Assembly (NCBI GenBank): GCA_030374805.1
Contig: JARGSG010000209.1
Location: 682,001 to 746,000, forward strand
Length of the DNA stretch: 64,000 bases
Direction of reading: 5' to 3'
From: Gracilaria gracilis
Lineage: Eukaryota; Rhodophyta; Florideophyceae; Gracilariales; Gracilariaceae
The first letter of the stretch is position 1. Each line of letters opens with the position of its first letter. This document shows positions 44,901-54,550 of the stretch, one piece after another. The position numbers were made by a program, and so were the translations under genes. The notes below the pieces were generated by a model. The model did no database searches. It was not told the DNA's origin and worked only from the letters and a program-made list of their open reading frames with translations.

Positions 44901-45208
44901 TCGATCTCATGGCGAAGCAGATGAACACCTCCGTGGAGCAGTTGAGGGGAACCTACATGTCATGTTACAGCACAGACTTCAAAGATATAATGGCGTTGCT
45001 TACCAAACACTTTTGCATCCTGCTGGGCGAGGATTCCGAGGAGGAGGATGAAGAATGCGACATGAAGAACACAATCTTTCACAATGGATTGAACGATAGT
45101 GATGACGCAGATGATGATGAGGATGCCGATAAAGACGATGAAGACGACGATGACGACGACAATGATAACGACGAAAGCGACAACAAGGTAAACGAAGACG
45201 AGGAGTAA
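41978..45208 (+). CDS. Tyrosine recombinase (Crypton-like), 1,076 residues, intact
   Basis: The start is the first ATG of the frame, at 41978 (MYGKRRNAMKVRG). Residues 1-480 are polar, acidic and low in complexity. A basic coiled segment follows (LSTGRRKTKLSAAERRKQRM, near residue 540). The DNA-binding core domain is at about residues 560-720 (FSTLKSIVGQFMRWCIAANV). The catalytic domain has the first Arg in LLALTGGGQRPQAYARLKCP (about 44400-44460), the second Arg in TAMTLRTSFATQML (about 44800) and the likely nucleophile Tyr in QLRGTYMSCYSTDF (about 44960). The usual His of HxxR is replaced by Met-Thr-Leu-Arg. The tail is an extreme Asp/Glu run. Enzymes of this type cut and rejoin DNA through a phosphotyrosine. 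The frame is unbroken, unlike nearly everything around it. It is convergent with the ParB/Ulp1-like gene. Confidence 0.78.
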   Translation: MYGKRRNAMKVRGVPSGIPVRSVSSSVPRRAPIPVKPVRVRIHPQRTVRGNRMGWRTEASDQFGMRRRQRYREGDESKNENNDEDDEIDEEEEQNIPGLQQNGDDCDEHGLNRNTIPRKNEASREGVRSTMSAMQELMQTYRENNSPVVLSSSEEEDGNTSSSSSSVLYEGRRMELILPKSRADIDKSVGRPVLKDISNHPPEAAMISEWKVGEGDDMFGNGIEDKLNELHRASGRQWPARRSREDEHDGDPSASGKKRLKRVNHRRTLSGGSSIQDVRNVEATSAEDVAAQVARDAAAHEGVQATVAQPSVQKPVVAMRGVNVLNSPPRLKRPLHSCSEDDEHNLHRECNEERVHATTPGSSGSGARVRKALRFSIMEEELHSNVLNRKRTGSSSTRAVEPTILEIIRGSSGNDAPQATFAQPPHGGVRMRRVKPDKVDEHEQRTSQQPPEEGRHPKQPDPDPGHGGSKPNEQHDSQLHGAADYLRNLVCQQEEVLRDANDDIFGRVVEIFEGRHRLLNSERKRLSTGRRKTKLSAAERRKQRMVARERRLRTQPKHIQWREMVQVVLARFPEYFTSDNAVLKDNKKCAKGAITYPGLRITEHNCEDLETIYNTRFKPSVTLNGSVSGSFSTLKSIVGQFMRWCIAANVMKQFEGWRPGALFERMANVDLVRSFINYFIITSSANTVVSKCYTLSIVSDYAQLYTNSIEQKQEMKRVQWYLNSTFNAGKRRSREERRKQQNAEERLQKQTIVSAEHVKKGISLARAHLGGIIETYLVNVETKSKKEAIERLGNTRGLLNKWCINFVGLLALTGGGQRPQAYARLKCPPRKRLEEAYDIDIDSTPPGVIEVQTFREKTARALDVPNVNFPRFVLQYMTFHVDVVLPIIKSKTNVVHSKTFRKYKPLLLHTVSGKCLSSRHISSSIRTFMKGVHRSLKSVTAMTLRTSFATQMLHEYRNGQYKDSHGNILSEERFLDLMAKQMNTSVEQLRGTYMSCYSTDFKDIMALLTKHFCILLGEDSEEEDEECDMKNTIFHNGLNDSDDADDDEDADKDDEDDDDDDNDNDESDNKVNEDEE

Positions 45209-46519
45209 TGTGGTGGAGGGTGCAGAAAGTGAATACCAGCTTCATTTGCACTTGCTAGGACTGAATTAAATTAGAGAGTGATGGTTAGAACTCAGGGCAT
45301 TCATGTGGGTGATAGCCATCCTAGGACTCTGGAAGACAACAGTGACCTGGAGAGCGAGGGAAATGGCTTCCAAGATGAACAGGAAGACATATTTTCTTAC
45401 TTGGGGGTGAGGTGGAAGAAGAGGATTAGGGTGTTCTCGAGCGGCTGGAAGAAGAGGATGTGGATGAAGATGAGGAAATTGTTCGCCGTGCCCCCCGCAA
45501 GTTGCATTAGAGAGTAAGGAAGAACGAAATATGTACAGTGAAAGTTGGTCAATTGTACATATATAGTGGGAGTAAAAAAGGGGAGTGTTTCCGCAATGTG
45601 AAGAGCTCAGGTCTCCAACAGCCTCCTCGGGAAACATTGAAGCATTCGTGACAGCTCCGTTGTGCTGTGGTATGTACAAGAACGGCGTTGTAGTGCGGAG
45701 GGCCAACCACACTGTGAGGAGGAGAGAGTAGAACGGGAAGACCTTGTAGGGAAGTGGGAAAACAGGTGGTACAGTACGGAAGGTGGAGTGTCATGGATGG
45801 GCGGATATTGCAAGAGTGTAACGGATGCTCGTGTACAGCGGAGTAACGTATGATAGGAAGGAGTGAGCAAAAACATGTCCCCCAAAATGTAGAAAACAGG
45901 GAAACACCTTTGCGAATAAGTTGAGCGGGAGCTTGTGGTTGGAGACGGGCAGCGGCTTATGTGTTCTGAAAGACGACGTGAGTGAGTGCGCTGTGCACCC
46001 ATGTTGGGAAATGCGTTTGGCATTTCGAGCTGGGGGCAGGGGGGAAGGGGACCGTTTGGTGAGTCGTACAGGTAGAAGCTGTGAGGGGCGGGTATGATGA
46101 GCACCTTTGCTTCGGTTGCGAGATATGCCTCGTTACGGTTCTATACCTAACCTCAGTAAATCGCAGGCCGGTAGTTGTTGTTGGAACAGCCAGTTAGAGT
46201 CCTTGCCGAAGTAAGCGCATCCCAATAGTTTGGTAAAAGTATCACTGTTGGTTTGAATACCCCAGCATTACTTTCTTTTAGCAAACACCAATACGGTACG
46301 CTGCATGTGACTTTGACAGTTTAGGTGTGGGCAGGGGAGCCTGACCACGTTCTGATAAGGAGACTGATATCCGTTGCGGCGGATGCAATACGGAAGTACC
46401 ATCGGTATACGTCATAAGGAATGTGGCGGAGACGGAAAGCGGTAATGAGATCGGAGGCAAAGAGTTGAACAGAGAGTGGAATTGAAATGAAAGTAACGCT
46501 TTAAGTGCCATGGAAGTAA
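45209..46519. other. Region between two convergent genes
   Basis: It holds the 3' ends of both neighbours. Open frames on both strands (for example 45607-46104 on the minus strand) have no recognised domain and look like chance frames in CT/AG-biased DNA. No terminal repeat was recognised. Confidence 0.4.
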
Positions 46520-49500
46520 TTACGTCGATTTTCGAGATGATTTCATCTTGTTCACCAGATTCTGAACTTTTGCCATGCAACCAGCCCAGTCGTTTCGAAT
46601 GCTCAAATCATTCTCGTTTTGGAGAAGGAGTTCTCCTTCCTCAAGCACTCTGGCGAGATTAAAAGGTCGTGACGTTGTAGATGCGGAAGTGCTTGGCGGA
46701 GTCCGAGTGGATTGCTGGACTGTATCGATGGTTGGCGCTGAAGATGGGGAGGGTGCTGTACTGCTTTTCGAGGTCAGGATTCGAGATCGGTAGGTTGATA
46801 GTAGCAGAGGGGTTGTGTGTTCCATTGCGAGTTCCAAAGTAGGGGCGGGAGATAGAGCCTTCATTGCGTGTTTAAGAGCGCTATCGTCCAGAACGGATTT
46901 CGTGATATTGTCCTTATCCACGGTGTTGCAGTCCTTGAAATCAACAGCAATCAGACCGTGAAGTAAACCGATGAGTGCTTGATGCAACTGACTGGGGGAG
47001 CTCTCATGGTGCAGCGGTGATATTTTCGGTATTGAAGGGACTTGACTGTTCGAGCGCTCAGTGCCATCATTTGCCTCAGTAGGCATATCACCTGATGAAC
47101 CTTCAAATGAATTGGCAACCTTTGTCACGGATGGGATGTCTGCGTTCTTGCGCTCGGAGAGCGTAGTCGAATGCTCCAGAGTTTTGGCGTGGTTCTCAGG
47201 GGAAGGGTGAGAAGGGGGAGGAATCGTTCCGTTTGGATTAAAAGGTGTAGTTGTAGAAGCCGTGGCAGTAGGCCCTGCAGCGTGGCACGTTTCCACAGAA
47301 GTACTCTCCTCGTCACTACCTTTCGCAGAAGTTTGTAAGACTCGAGTTTTGGGCTTCTTCGGTGACTGTTTCATGAAATCCGAATCTTCATCGTCATCCT
47401 CGTGAATCTTCTTGCGCTTATTACCTTGGCGGTCAATGGCGGTGGGCTCGGGTTGCGTAAGAGGAGTGGGAGTGTCTGGAGGGTTCACAAGAAGCCGGAT
47501 CGCTTCATCGCTCCATAAGGGCGGGGGAGAATCCAAGAAGGCATCAGAGATTTGTTCGTAACGGAAAAGCATGAAGTCGTATCGGACTCGCATCTCGGAG
47601 TGGTACTTTGGAAATTTGTACCACTTTGTAGCTGACTCGATGTACTCCAGAACAGGACCGAGGCGACCTGCTAGAAAGACCTTATAGTCCCCTGAAACGA
47701 GAGTTGTATGATAGGTGACGTAAAAGCCACACTCTAAGTCAGACTGAATGCAATTGGTGACGGAGTGGATGGGTAGAAGCCGGTTGAGCAATTCAAAGGT
47801 TAACGGAAACTTGCCAGGATACGCCGCAGTAAAATAGTGAACGGTGTTTGAATGGAAACCTTCATGGGGGGAAGCCTTCATGCTGGAACCAGAAGCCACA
47901 AATCTTGCTATCCTGCGGTGGGGCCATATCTTTCATTTGAGTATTGCCCTTGTTCTCCAGGTACTCTAACAAATCTGGCAAGTTCACAAGTATGCAGACA
48001 GACCAATGTTGCCTTCCCACGAGGGGGAGAAACGTGATAGGAGATTGCCACACACGATGGTGCAATAAGTGTTTTGTACCCGAAAGGTCCCGGACCTGGT
48101 TAGCGAGGGACTTGAACTTGGGTTCACGCGACGAAAACCGTGCATCGAACCAGCCCGAAAGAAGGATAGAGTCCATTATATAGAAAAGGCGGAGAGAAGC
48201 CGGGCTCCGGTTGTTTAAAACCTTAAGTGTGAACAGAACACTCTCATCTGTGGCCATGGAGAAGGAGCGAATGGCCCTGGCGTCTTCCCTGTGAAGTATC
48301 ATTTTGTTCTGACAAGCACCACCAACAACCTTCAAAATGACTTTGGAAGATACTTCAGTATGTTGTTGGATGGCGGTGTGGACCATGGCTCCTAAATCAA
48401 AAGCACGCGACTCTCCGCCGTTTTTCACAATGGCACTTAGTTCTTTGCCAACAAGGTCCACAACGGCCAGTTTGTCTGCCGCGTTAAGCATCGTTTCCGG
48501 ATCAGTTACAGATTTCTTTGTTGACTCTAGTTCCAATTTCACCTTTTCATATAGCTCGTCGAATAAAGAGACTGAACCAAACTGCTTCCAGTTAATGTAG
48601 TGTTCCCATCCTGAAGGTGGTTCTGTGAACGGGGACTTTCCCAGATTCGTAGTACCCTTCTTACGTCCCCTTCCTTTTCCATCAACTTGGGACCCTATAG
48701 AATCCGAAAACTTGTATGTGTTGTCAAGGCCTTGTCGTTTTCGTGAAATCCACAAGTCCACAGTTTTCCGTACCTTGTCAACAGGCCAATTCTTGACGGC
48801 GTTGAGAGTACCGTTACCAAATGTGGCAGTTCCGGAGCTTTCCAACCTGGCAAGGAAATCCAACCTACCACACTCCAATAACTTTTCGGCCCCGGACATA
48901 TATCCTTGCCGAGTTGAGTCCTTCAGGGTCTCACTCATGAACTCAATTGCATACTTCGCAGTCCCTGGAGAAGCTTCAGCTAACTGCTTATAAGCTGCCT
49001 GTAGCTTCTTTTGGGTCATGGCGGTGATGCGCCTCGGGGGCAGACCGGCGTGTGCGATCCTTTGTCGTTCACACCACATCCAAAACGTTCTTAACCTGCC
49101 GAAAGCCTTCACTTGTTGCATCAATGCATAGTTCTCTGGTCTGCTTGTGGTGGCCTCCGTGTGAACGGCCAACACGGCTTCATGAGTCCACACTGTGATC
49201 TCCTGTCCAAAGTGCATCAGTCCTTTAAGACTAAGGACCTGGTAGGGCAGGACAAGTAGGTGGTGAAACTGTTGCGTACTAATGAGCCGATGCCCTCCAC
49301 AAACGAGAAGCAATCGACCAGTGTCGAGGCCAGAGTCGGGCTGCACCACGAGCAACGGGTCATGAGTGAAGAAGTTCCATGGCCGATTAATCTCGCGGGT
49401 CACTTTTATGAGGTTGACTGTCGAGGTATCGCGGCCGACAAACGGTCCGATGAACAGGTCGATATGGGCGATTCTTATCGGGGTTGCTCGAGCCCCACGC

Positions 49501-49535
49501 ACGCGTTGCATCAACTTCTCTGATAGAGTAGTCAT
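46520..49535 (-). CDS. ParB-like / Ulp1 (C48)-like protein gene, two overlapping frames
   Basis: The ATG at 49535 opens 557 codons. Near the N-terminus, HIDLFIGPFVGRDTSTVNLI, then DPLLVVQPDSGLDTGRLLLV and CGGHRLISTQQF resemble the ParB/Srx fold ('PlvV....g.y.li.GhhRl.A'). Near the end, ITFLPLVGRQHWSVCILVNL carries the His of a Ulp1-type cysteine protease. The second frame (47899-46520) opens 37 bases before the first ends and holds the rest of that protease: NCIQSDLECGFYVTYHTTLV with Gln and the Cys nucleophile. It then has a nuclear-type basic/acidic linker (GNKRKKIHEDDDEDSDFM) and a Ser/Thr/Pro-rich tail. The frame change falls at a run of six C at 47863-47868 (plus strand G). It could be a sequencing error, a real frameshift or a short intron. 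Ulp1-type enzymes cut SUMO or other ubiquitin-like tags. Confidence 0.6.
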
Positions 49536-49767
49536 TCGGTGTCCGAATAGAAAGAATCTGCTTATGTAGGGACCCGGAAGGTTGTTAACAGAACACTCAC
49601 GATGAGTTAGTCGATGAAGGGAAGGGATGGATGAGGTTTAAGATTACGCGAGGGACTCGTTCCCCACGGAACAGACCAATGGGATATAGGCTCGCGCGAA
49701 GGACTCGTTTCGTGTGAGGTCCGCGACTCCCGCAAGAATAGATGACATGAAATGAAATATATGTAAG

Positions 49768-49780
49768 GATATATATGGGC
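49768..49780 (-). promoter_or_regulatory. TATA box of the ParB/Ulp1-like gene
   Basis: On the minus strand this reads CCGCCCATATATATCC, about 235 bp before the ATG at 49535. Confidence 0.5.
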
Positions 49781-49985
49781 GGAGAAGCGAAGGAATAGTT
49801 TCCAATGTGTGTAGAAACAAGCGCTGGTGCGATTGAACGGGACAGAGTGGGATGGACGAATACTAGGAATCGTTGCGGCGCATGGGCAGAGTCAGAGGTG
49901 TGTGTGAAGGTTGAGGACGATGATGGAGGGTCGCCAATTGTTGAAGGGTGCAGAACGGAAGGGGAGGAGTTGAACACCACCATAC

Positions 49986-50564
49986 GGAATGAAGGTCGAA
50001 ACCTGCATTTCGACTTGCCGTCACAGCGAGTTCCCGCTCGTGATCCCCCTTTCACGCCGTGTAATTGGCAAAAAAATAATCAAATAAATGTAGTTGGGTG
50101 CGGCAACGGAGTACCAATGACGGTACTGCACTTCTGAGGTTGCCAGTTATGTGCTGTAATGTGGATGCCAGGTTCGGAATGAAGGTCAAAACCTGCATTT
50201 CGTTTGGCCAATGAAAAGCCACGGCATGGCCCGAAGCGTGCCTAGCTGTAATGCTACGAGATAGTGAGCTGTAAGGGAAACGGAATGCAGGTTCAAACCT
50301 GCATTCCATCCTGCACGTGTAGCCTGGCAACGACGTGGACAACATGTAGACGCGGTGGTGCCTGCAAACGGCATCTGATGGCGTGTGCAACGTGTATGGG
50401 CAGGGCCAACGGTGATGACATAACCGCTGGCACCAGGTGTTGGGAGATGTGCGCACCATGTCCGCCAAAGACGATTTTGCCCTAATACGCAATGTAACTA
50501 TCGAAATAATAAAAATTTCGACTGGAAACCAGAAAGCAGAATGCAGGTCGAAACCTGCATTTCG
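49986..50564. repeat. Four palindromic 26-bp repeats
   Basis: GAATG[AC]AGGT, a spacer of 3-4 bases and AACCTGCATT occur at 49986-50012, 50176-50202, 50281-50307 and 50539-50564. The third and fourth are near-perfect hairpins (AATGCAGGT paired with ACCTGCATT). The first two carry A for C in the left half. Spacing is irregular (190, 105 and 258 bp), so they are dispersed rather than tandem. Confidence 0.65.
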
Positions 50565-50700
50565 AACGTGTTGCAACCCAGTGTGCAACGTGTATGAAGA
50601 GGGCCAACAGGGTTGATGCCAACGGCGTCACAACGTGTCGTGAGATGTGCGCACAGCGTGAGGCGGACATGATTTTCGTGTAACACCGAATGTTATTTGA
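50378..50700 (+). repeat. Diverged direct repeat of about 115 bp
   Basis: The block CAACGTGTATG..AGGGCCAAC..TG[AT]TG..GGGAGATGTGCGCAC at 50388-50495 recurs at 50589-50690 (CAACGTGTATGAAGAGGGCC .. GTGAGATGTGCGCACAGCGT). Two of the palindromic repeats lie just before the two blocks. Confidence 0.5.
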
Positions 50701-50719
50701 GAAATAGACCTCCGTGTTC

Positions 50720-51085
50720 GGCACGCCGGATTGGATCGGGCAGCACGAAGAGCTGGATACAACGGAAACGGTTCCGCAGTGAACGCCGGCTACAACGGAA
50801 GAAAGCGAATGCGATACGGATCTCTGTACCACATGCTACAGGCTGAGAAGGGCGTTCAAAGCGAATACGATACGGAAGTCTTTCACGCAAACGGGTGAAT
50901 ACGCTACAGGCGGGCACAGCAATCTGAGAAAGGGCTCTCTGGGCGTGTCCTTGATACGGGCTAGGACGATCGGAAGATGCTAAAGGTAAGCACTCATAAC
51001 GAAGTTGGATGCGGAGGGAAGAACATTATGACATTTATGTAGGTTGTTCCTAACTGGGAGAGTTCTTGAATATGAGGTAGGTACA
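50720..51085. other. Unassigned DNA
   Basis: Short repeated words (GCGAATACGATACGGA and GCGAATGCGATACGGA near 50805-50870) suggest an old tandem duplication. No gene is supported. Confidence 0.35.
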
Positions 51086-51090
51086 CAGAG

Positions 51091-51180
51091 GTTTTAGGGG
51101 TTTAGGGGTTTAGGGGTTTAGGGGGTTTAGGGGTTTAGGGGTTTAGGGGTTTAGGGGTTTAGGGTTTAGGGGTTTTAGGG
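51091..51180 (+). repeat. Interstitial telomere-like array (TTTAGGGG)n
   Basis: About eleven units, mostly TTTAGGGG, with TTTAGGG and TTTTAGGG variants, run for 90 bp without interruption. These are close to plant and algal telomere types (TTTAGGG and TTTTAGGG). Slippage variation in T and G numbers is like telomerase products. Confidence 0.7.
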
Positions 51181-52100
51181 ATCTTTTAAGAAATTGGGCT
51201 TTCTAATGAGCATTGTCTAAATGAGTTGTGCATTAGCGAAGGAAGAAAGAAAACAAAAAGAGTGTTTATGGTTGCGCTTATTTTCGGGCATTTGATCAAC
51301 CCCGTCCGCACACATGCGAGAAGCCTTCAGCCACTTTATTTGCCACTTTTTTACTCTCCCAGCCACTCCATTAGCCCAGCCATCAACACCTCAGGGACAT
51401 CACGTCACTTCCCTGTTTCAACCATCCCACACCACAGATAAATCAAAGGCAGCAAAAGGAGCGCATCATGCTGAATCCGTGTGCGTAAGCTATGTTGTGC
51501 GTAAGCTATGTTGTCCGCAAATTGTATTGGAGAGCAGGGACCTTTATGCAACTACATGATCTGGTTCTTGATGTTGCAGTGCGCAAATTGGCAGGCGCGT
51601 ACGAGGTGTAAAATTTCTTGAAGACGATGATAAGTAATTATGTGACGGAGGTGCGAAAAGTTGAACCTCAAAAATAGAGCAAATGGTCCAACGCAGAGAA
51701 GATTGATGGAGATAAATAGGATACACGAAGTAGAACAAGATCTAGAACACCGAAAGGAAGTGGCAAAGCAACGGTATCCTGAAGACAAAAAGATCTTCAA
51801 GCCAGACATATGTTAGCGACAAAAGGGAAGGTTGCTCTGGTTTGAAACGCAAGGTGAGAAAACATGCAAGTTTGTGAAGGCGATTGAAGAAATTGCGTCA
51901 CGATAATGGCAATAGCATCGATTGGGCTGCTGCAACATGCCTGGGGGCTGCTTTAGATATTCTTAGAAGTTCTTGAACAGTGGTTTCTGTGTTTCAGGAT
52001 CGGGAGATAATGCGCTACTTTGGGAAGAATGGTGCCTTGGACATGGGAGTGAGGCGCTATTTCTTTACTAGTATGGAGCATCGGAAATGACCTTGGGACA
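51181..52100. other. Unassigned DNA
   Basis: A short tandem duplication GTGCGTAAGCTATGTTGT is at 51480-51512. No gene is recognised. The right part may hold decayed 5' sequence of the NB-ARC-like gene. Confidence 0.3.
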
Positions 52101-52213
52101 TTGAACAGTGGCCGTCCGGACAGGTCCCCCACAAGAAAATACTTCATTCGCAAGATACAGAACAGAATTTTAGAACGCCTTCGAATTTCGAAGTTCGAAA
52201 TGAGAGATCAAAC

Positions 52214-52678
52214 TTGGCAGATACATGCCGTTCACTCGAAGGTAAACCGGCGTCTCAAAGTGAACCAAGTTTCAGAACGAGTGGCACTGTTCCACCCAAC
52301 CCCCCAAGACCCACTCTGGACTACAATTTCTCAGATATGTTCGAAGGAAGGGTTAATTTAGCTGTTCTAGAACCTTCCGAATTGAAGATGCTGGCAGTTG
52401 TGGCTGGTGGTCGAGGTAGAGTAGGGAAGACCTGTGCTCTTCGCGGCTTAAAAGATGTTGGAGATGTCCGATCGTGGTTCCCGGATGGTGCGCAGTTCAT
52501 TCGCCTTGGTGAAGATGCTGGAATTGATGTTCTGATTCAGAAGATAGCTCGCGTTGTTGAGGTGACAGGAAAAGGGCGGCTTGGAAGCAATATACGCCGT
52601 GCGGAACCACTACAGAAAGCTGTGGATAAGGCAAGAAATTGGTTCGCGGGGGCACACATGCCTATTTCTTGTTCATGA
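52214..52678 (+). pseudogene. NB-ARC/STAND-type NTPase, N-terminal fragment
   Basis: An open frame carries a Walker A P-loop in LAVVAGGRGRVGKTCALRGL, followed by DVGDVRSWFPDGAQFIRLGE and DVLIQKIARVVEVTG. This is the NB-ARC arrangement ('GmGGvGKTtla..l..d..v...F.dgv.wi.lg'). Near 52645-52650 a G-run coincides with a frame change; in the other frame CLFLVHDV follows, a Walker B-like strand. After that the sequence ends in AT-rich DNA, and a retroelement fossil begins at about 52.8 kb, so the sensor and repeat domains are absent. NB-ARC proteins are NLR-type immune or cell-death switches in plants, fungi and some algae. Whether this is a pseudogene or an exon cannot be decided. Confidence 0.55.
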
Positions 52679-52801
52679 TGTTTAAATCACCTGCTGCACA
52701 TATTTTTCAAAATTTATACATTCTCTCTTAATTCTTTTGCAGAGCTGAAATATTGAACTACCAGATCGATTTTGGATCTTCTATATTTCGCATTGTTATT
52801 T

Positions 52802-53549
52802 TTATTTAGCTAGTTCTTCGAATTGTTTTTCGATCTTTCTATAAAACCATGCAGTTGTCTGTCCAATTCTGGTGATGGCGTTTACTAAGGTGCTAACATA
52901 AGCCTGGCACGCGAGGAGGGTTTCAAGATAGTTCCAAGCCTTCCCGGCTTTCATTGACGAGTTGAGTTGTTGAAATTGAAGAATATGTACGATAGTTTTA
53001 TAGCGAGATATTGAGTAGAGGGATCCTTTTTTGACGAGTGAAGGTGAGGATGATATTTTACTTTTCTCTGTGTACAGGCTGCGAAGTCTCGGATCTAGGA
53101 GTTGCACGTCAGAAGTTGATAATGACGTCGTCTAAGTACACAAACGCGTGCTGCCATTTAACCCAATTGGGGATGATATCTAGAGATCTTTGGAACGTAA
53201 CGGGGGCGTTCTCAAGCCCAGATGGCATACGTTTGAACTTGTAGAGGCCCATGTGGGATGTGAATGTTGTTTTGTCGCGGTCTTCCTCTGCGATTTTGAC
53301 TTGCAAATACCCACAGTTGGCGTCAAGGGTGAGGTAGATGGCGTGTTCCCCAAGGGAATCTATGCATTCGTCCATACATAGTATAGGGTATAATCCCGCG
53401 GGGTTAGTGCGTTGAGTCGGCAGTAGTCTATACAGAAACCCCAGCTCCCATCCTTCTTCGGGGGCAAAGACTTCTGAGCTTGCCCATTCCGCCTTAGAGG
53501 GTTCAATAACTCCAGATTCCAGCATCCGTTGGACTTCGAAGTTCTCCAT
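52802..53549 (-). other. Reverse transcriptase region of the Ty3/gypsy fossil
   Basis: The RT fingers/palm is recognisable: RMPSGLENAPVTFQRSLD and the catalytic YLDDVI. Sequence toward the connection region follows and ends near 52.8 kb. Broken fossil. Confidence 0.78.
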
Positions 53550-54223
53550 TTCCCAGGCATTCTGACCCGCTCTGTAGGGGACTTGGCAAACCGGTTTGGA
53601 TCTCGGTTCAAGTGCGATCCTGTGGAGGGCTGCAAGGATCTGACCCAGCCGTCGCGACTAAATGTTCCCGAACTCCTGCAATAGGTCTAAGACTAGATTC
53701 CTGTAAGCGGTGAATTCCTTGCCGATCTAAATTGTATTTTTCCAGTCCTGTTCAGGTTTCTCCCGTAGCAGGAATCCCTCCTTGGGCTCTCTATCTTTTT
53801 CTCCCTTCCCTTCTTTGCATGGAGCCCAGCGGGCTCGTCGTGGAGGATAGTGAGGTTTCGCGTAGTTGGCAAGGCAAACTATATTATTTGGCATACGAAC
53901 TTCTCTATGAGAGAACTTGGTGACTAACACCCGGAAAGGACTTCGTGGCGTGATATTCGTGACGCCGTTAGCTATTAGGGAGAGGTTCTGTGAAACCGTT
54001 TTTGGATGGTTCTGTAAGAGTACCAATCCCGACGTCTCGCATGTAACCAAGGCTTCCCGTTGGGTCATCGGTGGTATGGATATTACTTGTGGCAACGAAC
54101 CTTATTGGAAAATGTCGATCGAGGAAGTTGGTCGACCGCTTTCTTATCCTCGATGGGGCCGCGGAATGCGCTGACTATGGCTACCGGTGAAGACCCATAG
54201 AGGGCGATTTTGCGTCCCCAGGG

Positions 54224-54550
54224 TTAAATAGTGCGCACATGACGGTCAATGAATGAGATTCCCAGAGGGGCGTCGGCCGCCAGGTTGGTGGCTACCAGGA
54301 ATGGAATGCGTTGGACCAAATATCCCAGGCGAGTACGAAGGACGATTGATCCCATGATATTCATAAGATCTTTTGATGCGTTGAATATCTGGGGGTGTTT
54401 GCGGTGATTCAAACTGCCTTCGTACCCGACGGGAAGATTCTTGGTGTGAATAATATTCGGTCCAGCGCTGTCCAGTATCCCAAGAAGGGTCTTAGTGGTG
54501 CGGGACGACAGTTCCGTTTGAATTTGGACCTTATAGTTCTCACGCGTCAT
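54224..54550 (-). other. Retropepsin-like protease region of the Ty3/gypsy fossil
   Basis: LLGILDSAGPNIIHTKN has the DSG-type active-site form and PLGISFIDRHVRTI is the conserved 'LG..Fi..h' end of gypsy proteases. Fossil. Confidence 0.6.

Noticed and set aside
45000-45251. Minus-strand frame rich in His and Arg
   Set aside because: It is the complement of the Asp/Glu tail of the recombinase.
41341-49800. Starship-type giant element with this recombinase as captain
   Set aside because: I cannot match the protein to the captain family by reading, no cargo block with defined ends is visible, and the host is not shown to be a fungus.
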